Positions 45,174 to 58,806 of a stretch of DNA of 64,000 bases are shown here, one piece after another (within the stretch, counting starts at the first letter, position 1; each line of letters starts with the position of its first letter). Made by a program: the position numbers and the translations under genes. The DNA lies in the NCBI RefSeq assembly GCF_030052815.1, contig NC_079496.1:73087652-73151651 (forward strand), given 5' to 3'. The DNA is from Hevea brasiliensis. Taxonomy: Eukaryota; Streptophyta; Magnoliopsida; Malpighiales; Euphorbiaceae. The notes beneath the pieces are model-generated. The model was not told the DNA's origin, ran no database searches, and was given only the letters and a program-made list of their open reading frames with translations.

Positions 45174-45900
45174 TATTATCACAAAATTAACTACAGAAAA
45201 TAACCAGATTAATTAGTAAATGTATCATGTAATTAATCAAAATGATTATGGTCTTTTAATCAAATTTGTCCTCCCACTAACCTAGCGAATCCTACACTTT
45301 CAAAGTAGAAAACAGAAATCCTAGTTGGATGGATTTCTAGTGGGTGATTGAATTCTTATAATTCTATTGATCATCCTCAGGCACATCCATTATTGGAATT
45401 AAAATAAACTATAAGTGAGCAACTCCTTGCCCATCACATCTCATGTGAGGTTCAATCCTTTACCTAGCCCCTAATGCTCAAAATCTCAGGCACATCCATT
45501 ATTGACTTATCCTGCATTAGTTAAGTTGATCCCATTGAGCCAGTAAACATGCAAATAATTATAATGTCCTCAGGCACATCCATTATTGGCCACCAAACCA
45601 TTTACATATTTACAACATCTCATGCTTAACAATTATTCTTAAGAGAATCTTTTAAATTAATTGCATCATATGCAACTATTTAAAATTTCTTAAAATAATT
45701 GCCCTAATGGAGGGCCCATGTTATAATTACTTTAATTATATCATATCCAACTTAATCATTTGTTTGGAAGATTTTGTGGTCATCCTAATTACTATTATGG
45801 TCTCACTTTGCACATTATCCATTTAGCATGCATATATCATATACTTGCATACATTCCCATACATCTCATTCATTCATGGATAAACAGTAAATATGGTATG
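45174..45900 (-). other. Leader of copia element G, left part, ending in target duplication GTATG
   Basis: Matches the leader of C (32190-32920), including three copies of GCACATCCATTATTG near 45382, 45490 and 45575. It ends in GTATG (45896-45900), which recurs at 63891-63895 after the insertion. Confidence 0.85.
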
Positions 45901-48900
45901 TGTAACATCCTCACTTTAGCTAGTCCGTACAGTCTACTATTCTAGTGACCAATGTCAATCCAGGCTGCTAGAATGTTTGAAATTATAAATACACTAGAGC
46001 GAAGAGTTGTAAAGAAACTAAATAATGCTCATAAAAATCAAGGAAAAATTTTAGAAACCAAATACACTAAGGTTAAACGAGCCGAAACCCCAGGGATGAG
46101 TAACCCGAAGGGGAAGTAACGGTGAAGGCCGTTAGTAATCCTAGACCTGGGGAAAAAATTATAAAATAATTATTGGGACTCCAGAGAAGGGTCATTGAGG
46201 TTCTTATGGCATTAGAATGCCAAGAAAATGCTTAGAAAAATTTTTCTATCGGTACATGCAATTTTGGCTCGTTAAGCCAAACGGAGGGCATTTTGGTCAT
46301 TTCGTATTTAGAGATGATTTTTGGCCAACTTGTCCAGTTAAATAAATAATTTCTATGACATTAAATATTAATAAATATTGTTAAAAATTTAATTGAAATT
46401 AAATAGACAAGAAAAGGAGAGAAAATGAAAGAAAATGGAATTATGACATCATCATGATGTCATTAAAATTCTCCCAACCAATCCAATGTTGACGCATGGC
46501 ATAAGCTTATTCAAAAGAGACCAAATGGGCTGAAAAATGAAAAAAAATCAGAACTCTCTTCTTCTTCTTCTTCTTGCCGTCACCTATCCTCCATAGCCAC
46601 CCATGAACAAGCTTTTCAAAGCTTGGTTTCCCTAACTTTCACCCAACTAAATCCTATATTCCTAACACAAAAAAGTGTTTTTACATCTAGGAGAGTATTT
46701 TGGGAGCAAAAAGAAAAGGAAAGGAAGAACCCTAGCAAATGGGAAATATCACTCCATTAGAGGTTTGTGACCTAACCTTGGTTTTTACTTTAAATTCATG
46801 TTTAAGGACTATAAATGAGTGCAAATGATAAAGAAATTGATGAAATACCATTTGTATGCCATCCCTAAATTGCGGCAGCCTTGGTTGGGGTATGATTGTG
46901 ATGAGTTTTATGGGGCTAACATGCTAGTATGGCTGCCCTCAATATGCATCTCTTAAGTGGATTGATGAAATACAATGATAATGCATGATTTGTAATGTTT
47001 GAGTTAGGGTTCAGGGTGAAAAATGAGACTTTGATCATGTGATGATGAAAGTAGGTTTTAATGGTCAATTAGTGACCATTTGGTTCTATTCAAACCAAAA
47101 ATGAAGTGAATTGTGTAGTGGGATTGGAGTTTGGTGTGGCTGCCCTTGGTGACCTGTAGGACTAGGCATGAGTCTAGCAGGTTTTGGCAGGAATAACTGG
47201 AATTGTAGAGGTTCAATTGGTCCAAGACCAATTGGACATGAAACTAGACACATAATGGCACAACTTTGGTGAAGAAACCATGCCCAGAAAACCAAATCAA
47301 GTTGACCAAAAAATTGCCCTAATCTGGGTGACCTGCATTCTGCCTAGGCAAAATGACCAAATGAACAGTGTTTAGTCATTTGGTCATAACTCAGTGTAGA
47401 AAGGTCCAATTGACCTGAAATTTTACTAGCAATAAGCTGAGATATATACCAACAACTTTCATGAAGAAACCTAACCCAAATTATATAACATATTCAAAAG
47501 GTGACCTGAAGTCATTGCTCCTAACACTGTAGATTTGGTTAGTCCAAAAATTTTGGAAAAATCATAATCCGGCCAGTTGTGGTTTTTGGGCCATAACTTG
47601 ATCTAAAAAACTCCAAATGGAGTGATTTGAAAAATGAAATGCAACTAGACAAAATAACGAACAACTTTCATGTTGATCATTTTGCCAAATTCCCACTACA
47701 AAAGTGACTAATGGAATGGAACAGTAAAGACAAAGCATGAAAACTGAAAATTCTATCCAATTAACATTAAGTTTAGAAATGGTATTGGCAATCAATACCA
47801 ACAAATTTAGAATGCAAAATGTGGTATGTTGGGAGTATTAGAACCACATTTTAGTTGACTAATGAATTGAATAGTAACAATAAAAATTGAATTTCAAAAA
47901 TTGTGAAACTTAAAAGTGTAAAATGCCCTAGTATACCTAGCAAGATTGGTTTGGATAGGTTGGCATGCCAATAGGATTCTGTTAGCAGTACTGCATATGG
48001 TTTCATGCCATCCTGTGTTTCATGGATTCCCATGCCATTCTGTAACATAATAGCCTTTGGCTATGTTATTTGAGTTGTTACACTTGGGTTTTATCCCTGA
48101 TAATTATTATAGCTTATTAGTTGTTCTATTGCACACCGGGAGACACAATGTGACCGGTGGGGTGATGGCCTGAGATACTTAATACCCAGTGCCAGTTTAC
48201 CCATTTATCTAGTCCAGTCAACTAATATGGGTTACTCGGGTAATGATAATAAACCTTACCAAATTTTAATCAAATAATACTACAAATAATATCAGAAATT
48301 AAGTCTATCCAAAAATGTAAATATACATTCTGCATACTTATTTTTATTTTATTTTATATTGTCACCACTAAGCATAATTGCTTAGCGCGTCACTTTTGTC
48401 ACGCGCAGGTACTGGAGATCTAGCTGGGGAGCCCAGCAGCCATCAGACCAGGTGAACTTTCTGACCTGCATCCGGAGTCCAGAGTCACCTCACATCTGCA
48501 GTGCATATGGTAGGACATTAGGACTTTGGGGTAGCATTTTGTATTTTGCATTTTGTATTAGTTTTGGATTGTAACTATAAACTCTTGTAATTATGTAATA
48601 ATGTAAATATATGAAATTTCATGTTATTGAAATTTTTTGTATAATGTATGTTGATAAATGAAATGTTGAGAAATATTTATGAATATGCTTCAAGTGGTGA
48701 TGTGAACAGAAAATTTTTGAAATTAGTATTGAGATTTTGAGATTGAGTTGAGATATGTGTGTATAATGGAGTATGGATTTAGAAATTATATTGGAAGTGT
48801 TTTTAAACAGGTTCAAAAGAACAGTTTTTTCCAATTTATATTCGGCACTCTGCCGGATTTTCTATAAAAATTTCAGAAAAATTCAGATTTATCAAAAATT

Positions 48901-49013
48901 GTAAATAATTGAATTAAAAGGGATAAATTGTAATAAAAATATGAATTGGTGCTCCGGCACACTGAGTGGCATAACTTGCTCGGCTACACTGTAGACGGGT
49001 AAGGGGTGTCACA
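45901..49013 (+). repeat. 5' LTR of element D
   Basis: 3113 bp, TGTAACATCC...GGGGTGTCACA. It lacks about 30 bases near 47845 that the 3' LTR keeps. Confidence 0.95.
46088..46152 (+). other. Conserved hairpin region in Tekay LTR (D 5' copy)
   Basis: Inner hairpin TAACGG-TGAAGG-CCGTTA (46117-46134, six Watson-Crick pairs) preceded by GGG-ATGAGTAA-CCC. In this copy an outer pair CCCCAGG (46088-46094) and CCTGGGG (46146-46152) could close both into a three-way junction; the outer pair is imperfect in other copies. Confidence 0.55.
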
Positions 49014-49018
49014 TTTAG

Positions 49019-49030
49019 TGGTATCAGAGC
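49019..49030 (+). other. Primer-binding site of element D
   Basis: TGGTATCAGAGC after the spacer TTTAG, identical to B. Confidence 0.95.
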
Positions 49031-49141
49031 ATCGGTTTAGGCGTTTCTGGGCCTAGATAGAGTGCATACCATTGCATTGCATTTGTAAGTGTTGAGGTGA
49101 CACTGATGCAGATATGTTTGTTTTCTTATTTTGAATAGGAT

Positions 49142-52100
49142 ATGGATCCTGTTTCGCAAAGAGCAGTTGATGAAGAGGTGGAGAGTTGTGTTCCACCAAG
49201 GGCTTAATCTGGGGGTAGGGGAGAATCTGCTCCACCAGCAGCTGAGGCACCTGCCCAACCTTAGTTTGCTCTATTTCAGCAAATGACTGAATTCTACCGG
49301 CAAATGATGGGGGCAATTCCACCACCACAACCATAGCCACAACCTCCACCAGCACCATAGAAGTCCCATCTGGAGAAACTATGGAAACATGGGGCTGTGG
49401 ATTTCTTTGGGAAGAGGGAGGATGATCCCATGACCGCAGAAAACTGGTTGGATAGAACCATCAGAGTGCTAAAACAGCTTAACTGCACCCCCAAGCAGAA
49501 CTTGGAGGGTGCTGTGTCCCTACTTCAGGATATTGCATATCAGTGGTGGGACACAGTAACCGGTGAGGTGCAACCAGAATGGATCACCTGGGAATTCTTC
49601 CTCACAGATTTCAGGAAGAAATATGTTAGCAAAGTGTATTTAGAAGAGCGAAGAGGAGAATTTATCAGTCTGAGACAGAGGCAATTGTCAGTGGTGGAAT
49701 ATGAGCGTGAGTTTGTCGGACTGAGCCGATATGGGAGGGAGATAGTCCCTACAGAGGCAGAGAGGTGCAAAAGGTTTGAAGAAGGACTCAATGACAATAT
49801 CAAAGTCATGATCACAGCATTGGAGATTACAAATTTTGCTAAGCTAGTAGATGCTGCATCAAAAGTGGAAAGGGTCCGAATAAATCAACAAACTAGAAGG
49901 GAAAGACAGCAGAAGAGGGATCCGGGTCAGTCCAATATATTTTCTGCTCCCAGTAAGAAGAGTAAGGGTCCTCCTGCTAAGAGTTCAGAATCACCATAGG
50001 GTCAGGGTCAGTCTCAGGGGCCCAGAGCACAGTTCACACCTAGGAGAGGCTAGTCCACACCATCAATGGGTAGCTCTCCAAGGACGGTGTTTAGGGGACC
50101 AGCCCTAGCATATTCTGCCTGTTAGTACTGCCAGAAGTGGCATAAGGGGGACTGTTGGCAAGTGACCGGTGCATGCTTACGGTGTGGATCTACAGAACAT
50201 CAGATCAAGAATTGTCCAAAGAGGACTACTACAGTTGCTCCAACACAAGCTGACAGACCTGCTCCTGCACCACAAAGGGGTAGGAAGCTCGGTAAATCTG
50301 AGGCAGCTGGTCCATCACTGAGGCCTGCATCTGAGTCAGCTGAGAGGCCAGATACTATAGTACCTGCCAGGGCCTTTGCCATCAGAGCTCAGGAGGAGCA
50401 AGATGCCTCGGATGTCATCAAGGGTACATTTTCCCTCTACAACACTTCTGTGCATGCATTGGTGGATCCAGGATCCACTCATTCCTACATTTGCATCAAA
50501 CTACCCATAGAGAGGGGAGTTCCAGTAGAGGAGAGTGATTAAGACATTCTGGTCACAAATCCACTAGGCCACAGTGTGGTAGTAAATGAGGTGTATAAAG
50601 GTTGCCCGTTGAGGATTCAGGGGGATGAATTCTCGGCAAAACTAATTGAATTGCCCTTCCACTAGTTTGACGTGATTTTGAGAATGGACTGGTTGTCACG
50701 TCATCAGGCAATAGTTGATTGCAAATTGAAGAGGATTTCTCTGAAAACTTCTGAGAGTAATGAGATTACTATTGTGGGTGAAAGGACAGATTTCCTCTCC
50801 AATGTTATCTCAGCCATAGTTGCAAGAAGATTGATGACAAAAGGTTGTGAAGCTTACCTAGCACACGTGGTTGATACTAAGCAGGCTAAGCCAAACCTGT
50901 GTGATATACCCACAATAAGAGACTTCCCAGATGTATTTCCTAAAGAGTTGCCTGGTTTACCAATAGAAAGGGAAGTCGAGTTTGCTATTGAGGTAATGCC
51001 AGGTACAACACCCATTTCTATTGCTCCTTATAGGATGGCACCCACTGAATTGAAGGATTTGAAAATTCAGTTGCAGGAGTTACTCGATAAGGGGTTCATA
51101 CGCCCCAGTGTGTAACCATGGGGAGCTCCGGTGCTGTTTGTGAAGAAGAAGGATGGAACTTTGAGATTGTGTATTGATTACCGGCAGTTGAACAAGGTAA
51201 CTGTGAAGAATAAGTATCCATTACCCAGAATTGACGATCTGTTTGATTAGTTGAAGGGAGCTGGTGTATTTTAAAAAATTGATCTCAGATCAGGGTATCA
51301 TCAGTTGAGGGTAAAGGATGCAGATGTGTCAAAAACTTCATTCAGGACTCGGTATGGGCATTATGAATTTCTAGTGATGCCGTTTGGGTTAACAAATGCA
51401 CCAGCAGCATTTATGGACCTTATGAACCGTATCTTTCATCCATATCTAGATCGGTTTATAGTGGTATTTATTGATGATATTCTGGTGTATTCCAATACCA
51501 GGGAAGAACATGATGAACATTTGAGGATTGTTCTGCAAACCCTGCGAGAAAAGAAGCTGTATGCTAATTTGTCCAAGTGTGACTTCTGGATGAGTGAAAT
51601 CTCCTTCCTTAGACACATAGTACCAGCAGAGGGGATTAGAGTGGATCCCAAAAAGATAGAAGCAGTGATGGAATGAAAGCCTCCTAGAAATACAACTGAG
51701 GTCAGAAGTTTCTTGGGGCTAGCTGGGTATTACAGAAGATTTATGAAGCCAATGACCAAGTTATTGCACAAGAATGTGAAATTTGGCTGGAACGACAAGT
51801 GCCAAGCTAGTTTTGAGAGGTTGAAGGCTATGTTGACAGAAGCACCAGTGTTAACACGGCCAGTGTCGAGGAAAGACTTTGTGGTCTACAGTGATGCCTC
51901 GAATAATGGGCTAGGGTGTGTATTGAAGTAAGAGGGGAAAGTGGTCGCCTATACTTCCAGGCAGTTAAGGCCACATGAATAGAACTACCCTACTCATGAC
52001 TTGGAGTTAGCAGCAATTATCTTCACACTGAAGATACGGAGGCATTATTTATATGGTGAAAAATGTTACATCTAACATACCACAAGAGTTTAAAATATTT

Positions 52101-53827
52101 GCCAACCCAAAAGGAGCTCAATCTTAGACAGCGGCGATGGATTGAATTCCTAAAGGACTATGATTGTGTGATAGATTATCATCCTGGGAAGGCAAATGTA
52201 GTTGCTGATGCTTTAAGCAGGAAGTCCATCACAGCTTTAAGATCACTAAATGCCTTTCTGTCCTTAGTTCAAGATGGAGCTATTTTGGCTGAATTGCAAG
52301 TGAAGCCAAACTTGCTACAGCAGATACAAGATGGGCAGAGGGCAGATGAAAAATTAATGGCCATTGTGGGTAAAATTCTAGAGGGAAAGGAAACTGATTA
52401 TGAGGTGAAAGCAGATGGGTGTCTGTATTACAGAGGAAGAGTGTGTGTACCAGATGATGGGGAACTGAAGACTAGTATTCTGAAAAAAGCACAAACTAGT
52501 ATTTATGCTATACACTCGAGAAGCACGAAAATGTATAATGATTTGAAGCCTCATTATTGGTGGCCTGGTATGAAGAAGGATATAGCTGACTATGTGACTA
52601 AGTGTTTGACATGTCAGCAAGTTAAAGCAGAACATCAAGTTCCATCAGGATTGCTATAGCCTATAAGCATACCTGAATGGAACTGGGACCTAGTCACTAT
52701 GGATTTTGTTAGTGGTCTACCTCTCACCCAAAAGAAGCATGATGCAGTATGGGTGATACTGGATAGATTGACGAAGTCAGCACATTTTCTGCCAGTTAGG
52801 ACTGACTACTCACTGGAGAAGTTAGCAGAATTGTATATCAGTGAGATAGTTAGACAGCATGGAATCCCACTTTCCATCATATCTGATCGAAACCCAAGTT
52901 TACATCGAGATTCTGGAAAAAGTTGCAAGAAGCCTTGGGTACACAACTCTGTTGTAGTACGGTTTTTCATCCTCAGACGGATGGACAGTCAGAACGAGTA
53001 ATCCAGGTAAACCTAAGAACTAATTGAATTTTCATAGTTAATAAATTGAAATGATAGTAACAATGTGAATTATGTAATAGATCCTAGAGGATATGTTGAG
53101 GAGTTGTGTCATTGAGTTTGAGGGGAGTTAGGATAGATACCTCCCACTAGCAAAATTCGCATATAATAATAGCTACCAAGCTAGCATTCAAATGGCTCCG
53201 TATGAAGCACTGTATGGGAGGAAATGTAGAACCCCAGTGTGTTGGACTGAATTGGGCGATAAGCTGGTAGGACTAGACTTGGTGAAACAGACTGAGGAAA
53301 AAGTGAAGATAATCAAAGCTAACTTGAAAGTTGCCTCAGATAGACAGAAATCATATGCCAACTTGAAGAAAAAAGAGATAGAGTATGTAGTTGGCGATAA
53401 AGTGTTTCTCAAAGTCTCACCGTGGAAGAAAGTACTAAGGTTTGGGAGAAAGGGTAGGTTAAGCCCTAGGTTCATTGGCCCATATGAAGTCATTGAACGT
53501 GTGGGACCAGTGGCCTATCGGCTAGCTTTACCACCAGAACTGGATAAAATCCATAATGTATTCTATGTTTCTATGCTGAGAAGATATCGCTTAGGCCCTT
53601 CACATGTCATTTCCATGGAAGAGATTGAAATCCAACCAGACATGACATATACAGAAGAACCTATACAGATCCTAGCTCAGGAAGTGAAGGAACTGAGAAA
53701 TAAAAATATTCCACTGGTGAAAGTGCTTTGGAGGCACCACAACACTGAAGAGGCAACTTGGGAAAGTGAAGAGACGATGAGGCAACAGTTTCCTCAACTG
53801 TTTGCATCAAGTAAATTTCAAGGATGA
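49142..53827 (+). pseudogene. Gag-pol of element D, heavily interrupted
   Basis: Starts at an intact ATG (MDPVSQRAVDEEVES). The longest gag frame is 49397-49999; the CCHC knuckle is near 50174-50215; protease keeps DPG (50464-50472); RT keeps [12 protein letters not shown] and the FIDD box (51467-51478). RNase H has Tyr instead of Asp before HKSLKYL (52078-52080), as in B. The integrase, with its intron, and chromodomain run to the TGA at 53825-53827. Many stops look like C-to-T decay of Gln, Arg or Trp codons (for example 49334, 49997, 50540, 51248, 51675, 52657). A frameshift lies near 52073. Confidence 0.9.
53007..53080 (+). other. Putative intron in integrase of element D
   Basis: GTAAAC...TATGTAATAG, 74 bp, between codons VIQ and ILEDML, same position and phase as in B (27036-27110). 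It is AT-rich with stops. Confidence 0.7.
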
Positions 53828-53837
53828 AATTTTTATT

Positions 53838-53850
53838 AGAGGGGAAGAGT
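53838..53850 (+). other. Polypurine tract of element D
   Basis: AGAGGGGAAGAGT directly before the 3' LTR. Confidence 0.9.
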
Positions 53851-55952
53851 TGTAACATCCTCACTTTAGCTAGTCCGTACAGTCTACTGTTCCGATGACC
53901 AATGTCGATCTAGGCAGCTAGAATGTTTGAAATTATAAATAGACTAGAGTGAGGAGTTATAAAGAAACTAAATAATGCTCATAAAAATCAAGGAAAAATT
54001 TTAGAAACCAAATACACTAAGGTTAAACGAGCCAAAACCCCAGGGATGAGTAACCCGAAGGGAAAGTGACGGTGAAGGCCGTTAGCAACCCTAGACCCGG
54101 GGGAAAATTATAAAATAATTATTAGGACTCCATATAAGGGTCATTGAAGTTCTTATGTCATTAGAATGCCAAGAAAATGCTTAGAAAAAATTTTCTATCG
54201 GTACACGCAATTTTGGCTCGTTAAGCCAAATGGAGGGCATTTTGGTCATTTCGTCTTCAGAGATGATTTTTGGCCTACTTGTCCAGTTAAATAAATAATT
54301 TCTATGACATACAATATGAATAAATATTGTTAAAAATTTAATTGAAATTAAATAGATAAGAAAAGGAGAGAAAATGAAAGAAAATAGAATTATGACATCA
54401 TCATGATGTCATTAAAATTCTCCCAACCAATCCAATGTTGACACATGGCATAAGCTTATTTAAAAGAGACCAAATGGGCTGAAAAATGAAAAAAAGTCAG
54501 AATTCTCTTCTTCTTCTTCTTTTTGCCATCACCTCTCCTCCATAGCCACCCATGAACGAAGCTTTTCAAAGCTTGATTTCCCTAACTTTTACTCAACTAA
54601 ATCCTATATTCCCAACACAAAAAAGCATTCTTACGTCTAGGAGAGTCTTTTGGAAGCAAAAAGAAAAGGAAAGCAAGAACCCTAGCAAGTGGAAAATCTC
54701 ACTCCATTAGAGGTTTGTGACCTAACCTTGGTTTTTACTTTAAATTCATGTTTAAGGACTATAAATGAGTGCAAATGACAAAGAAATTGATGAAATGCCA
54801 TTTGTATACCATCCCTAAATTGTAGCAGCCTTGGTTGGAGTATGATTGTGATGAGTTTTATAGAGCTAACATGCCTGTATGGCTGCCCTCAATATGTATC
54901 TCTTAAGTGGATTGATGAAATGCAATGATAATGCATGATTTGTAATGTTTGAGTTAGGGTTTGGGGTGTAAAATGAGACTTTGATCATGTGATGATGAAA
55001 GTAGGTTTTAATGGTCAATTACTGACCATTGGTTCTGTTTAAATAAAAAAAGAAGTGAATTTGTGTAGTGGGATTGGAGTTTGGTGTGGCTGCCCTTGGT
55101 GACCTGCAGGACTGGGCATGAGTCTAGCAGGTTTGGGCAGCAATAACTTGAATTGTAGAGGTTCAATTGGTACAAGGCCAATTGGACATGAAACTAGACA
55201 CATAATGGCACAACTTTGGTGAAGAAACCATGCCCAGAAAACCAAACTAAGTTGACTAAAAGATTGCCCTAATCTGAGTGACCTGTATTCTACCTGGGCA
55301 AAATGACCAAATGAATAGTATTTAGTCATTTTGTCATAACTCAATGTAGAAAAGTCCAATTAACCTAAAATTTTACCAGAAACAAGCTGAGATATATACC
55401 AACAACTTTCATGAAGAAACCTAACCCAAATTATGATCATAACATATTCAAAAAGTGACCTGAAATCACTGCTCCTAACACTGTAGATTTAGTCAGTCCA
55501 AAAATTCTGGAAAAATCATAATCCGGCCAGTTGTGGTTTTTGGGCCATAACTTGAGCTACAAAACTCCAAATTGAGTGATTTAAAAAAAAAATGCAACAA
55601 GACAAAATAAGGAACAACTTTCATGTTGATCATTTTACCAAATCCCCACTGCAAAAATGACTAATAGAACAGTAAATACAAAGCATGAAAATAGAAAATT
55701 CTATCTAGTTAACATTAAGTTTAGAAATGGTATTGGCAATCAATACCAACAAATTTAGAATGCAAAATGTGGTATGTTGAGAGTATTAGAACCAATGTAC
55801 CTATTGTCTATGCAAAAGTCAACATTTTAGTTGCCTAATGAATTGAATAGTAAAATTAAAATTGAATTTCAAAAATTTTGAAACTTAAAAGTGTAAAATG
55901 CCCTAGTATACCTAGCAAGATTGGTTTGGATAGGTTGGCATGCCAATAGGGT
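53851..55952 (+). repeat. 3' LTR of element D, left part
   Basis: TGTAACATCC start; interrupted by solo LTR E at the target AGGGT (55948-55952). It includes hairpin TGACGG-TGAAGG-CCGTTA at 54067-54084. Confidence 0.93.
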
Positions 55953-58772
55953 TGTGACACCCCTTACCGATCTACAGTGTAGCCGAGCAAGTTATGCCAC
56001 TCAGTGTGCCGGAGCACCAATTTATATTTCTATTACAATTTATCCCTTTTAATTCATTTATTTTCAATTTTGATAAATCTGAATTTATTCGTAAATTTTA
56101 TAGAAAATCCGACAGAGTGCCGGCTGTAAATTGGAAAAACGATTCTTCTGAACCTATTTAAAAACACTTCCAAAATAATTTCCAAATCCAAACTCCATTA
56201 TACACATTCAAGTCAATCTCAAAATCTCAATCTTAAATCACAATACTGCTTTCAAAACTTTTCTGTTCACTTCATCATTTGAAGCATATTCACAAATAAT
56301 TCTCAACATTTCATTTATCAACATACGTAATGCAGAAAATCTCAATAATATGAAATTTCATATATTTATATTAATACATAATTACATGAGTATATAGTTA
56401 CAATCCAAACTACTACAAAATGCAAAAATACAAAAGGGCCACCTATAGTCCTAATGTCCTACCATATGCAGTGCGCATGTGAGGTGACTCTGGACCCTGG
56501 ATGCAGCTCTGAAGGCTCACCCCGTCTGATGTCTGCTGGGCTCCCCAGCTAAGTCTCCAGTACCTGCGCGTGGCAAAAGTGACGTGCTAAGCAATTCTGC
56601 TTAGTGGTGACATTATAAAATAAAATAAAATAGAATAAAATAATTATGCAGAATGTATGATTTCATTTTTGGGTAGACTTAATTTCTGGTATTATTTACA
56701 GTATTATTCACTTAAAATTTGGTAAGGTTTATTATCATTGCCCGAGTAACCCATACTAGTTGGCTGGACTAGATAAACGGGTAAACCGGCACTGGGTACT
56801 AAGTACCTTGGAGCATCACACCATCAGTCACATTGTGTCTCCCAGTGTGCAACAGAACAGCTAATAAGCTGTAACAATTATCAGGGTTAAACCCAAGTGT
56901 AATAAATCAAATAACATAGCCAAGGGCTTTTATGTCACAGAATGGCATGAGAAAGCCATGAAACACAGAATGGCATAAAGCCATATGCAGTACTGCTAAC
57001 AGAACCCTATTGGCATGCCAAGCTATCCAAACTAATCATGTTAGTATACTAGGGCATATTACATTTTTAAGTTTTACAATTTTTTGAATTTCAAGTTTTG
57101 GTGTTACTATTCACTTCATTAGTCAACCAAAATCTTGACTTTTGCATAGATAATAGATACATTGGCTTTAATACTCCCAACATACCACATTTTACATTCA
57201 AAATTTGTTGGTATTGGTTGCCAATACGATTTCTAAGTTTAATGTTAATTGAGCAGAATTTTTTAGTTTTCATACCTTATATTTACTGTTCCATTGGTCA
57301 ATTTTGCAGTGGGAATTTGGCAAAATGATCAACATGAAAGTTTTCCTTATTTTGTCTAGTTGAATTTCCTTTTTTTATTCACTCCATTTGGAGTTTTGTA
57401 GCTCAAGTTATGGTCCAAAAACCACAACTGGCTAGATTGAAATTTTTCTGGACTGACCATATCTACAGTGCAGTGAACAGTGATTGCAACTCACTTGGTG
57501 GATAGTTTCTGGTCATAATTTGGATTAGGTTTCTTCATGAAAGTTGTTGGTATATATCTTAACTTGTTGCTGGTAAAATTTCAGATCAATTGGACCATTC
57601 TACACTGAGTTATGGCCAAATGACCAAGTACTATTCATTTGGTCATTCTGCATAAACAGACTGCAGGTCACCCAGATTAAGGCAAGCTTTTAGTCCACTT
57701 GGTTTGGTTTTATGGGCATGGTTTCTTCACCAAAGTTGTGCCATTATGTGTCTAGTTTCATATGCAATTGTCCTTGCACCAATTGAACCTCTACAATTCA
57801 AGTTATGGCTGCCCAAACCTGCTGGACTCATGTCCAATTCTGCAGGTCACCATGGACAGCCACACTAATCTCAATTCCCACTACACAAACCACTTCATTT
57901 ATTGTTTATACATATCAAAATGGTCACTAATTGACCATTAAAACTCACTTTAACCATTACATGATCAAAGTCTCCATTTTATACCCTAACCCTAACCCAT
58001 CACAATTCATGCATTCACTTACCTTTCACCATTCTAAACAATAGGCTAGTGTTAAGGGCAGCCACAATACCAAATTTATTCAAGGAAAACAATCAAAACC
58101 CTACCCTTCACATAGTTACTGAAAATGGGGGGTTTATATAATCATCAATTTCATTTAAGTTTCTCTCATTTTCTAGTTAAATTTTTGTCCCTAAACATGA
58201 ATTTCAAAAATAAATCAAGGTAAGAATAAATTTTTATGTTGCTAGGTTAGGGTTTTGTTGAGAAAAGACTAAGGAATTCAAGCTTTGTAAGCATGAAAAT
58301 GGAGAAGGGAAAAGAGGAGCATGAAACGTCTTCTTAGGGAATAAGAGTGGCTGTAGAAAATTCTCTAGAATTGTATTTTTTTTCTGCCCATTTATGTATT
58401 ATAAATGTCTTCCTTTAATTTGATTGGCCATCCCTTTTTAATTACCTCATGCTTACATAAGCATGAGGTAATAAATCCCATTTTCTTTTCTTTTTTTGTT
58501 TACTTAATTTCAATTGAATTTTTAATAATATTTATTCATTTTTTATTTCATATAAAATATTTATTTAATTGGACAAGTTGGCCAAAAATCATCTCTGAAG
58601 ATGAAATGACCAAAATGCCCTTCGTTTGGCTTAACGAGCCAAAATTGTCTGTACCGATTGAAAAATTTTTCTAAGCATTTCCTTGGCATTCTAATGCCAT
58701 AAGAACCTCAATGACCCTTCTCTGGAGTCCCAATAATTATTTTATAATTTTTCCCCTGGGTCTAGGGCTCCT

Positions 58773-58791
58773 AGTTGTGAGAACCACAACT
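58773..58791 (-). other. Conserved hairpin in Tekay LTR (E copy, changed stem)
   Basis: Minus-strand AGTTGTG-GTTCT-CACAACT: seven perfect pairs in the position of the TRACGG/CCGTTA hairpin of B and D, but with quite different sequence. Confidence 0.6.
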
Positions 58792-58806
58792 TCTCACTAG
58801 GTTACC

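Larger units (their letters stand above)
39647..45900 (-). mobile_element. Element G: Ty1/copia retrotransposon, same family as C (continues at 63891)
   Basis: Read on the minus strand: leader, gag-pol (45173-41657), polypurine tract and 3' LTR (41642-39647). Its leader is interrupted at 45901 by D and resumes at 63891; its 5' LTR is beyond the window. The left flank base group CATAG (39642-39646) is the probable target duplication in the LTR of H. Confidence 0.9.

Noticed and set aside
58405..58674. Open frame of 89 codons possibly encoding a membrane protein
   Set aside because: Lies antisense in solo LTR E; composition is AT-driven and other LTR copies do not keep the frame.
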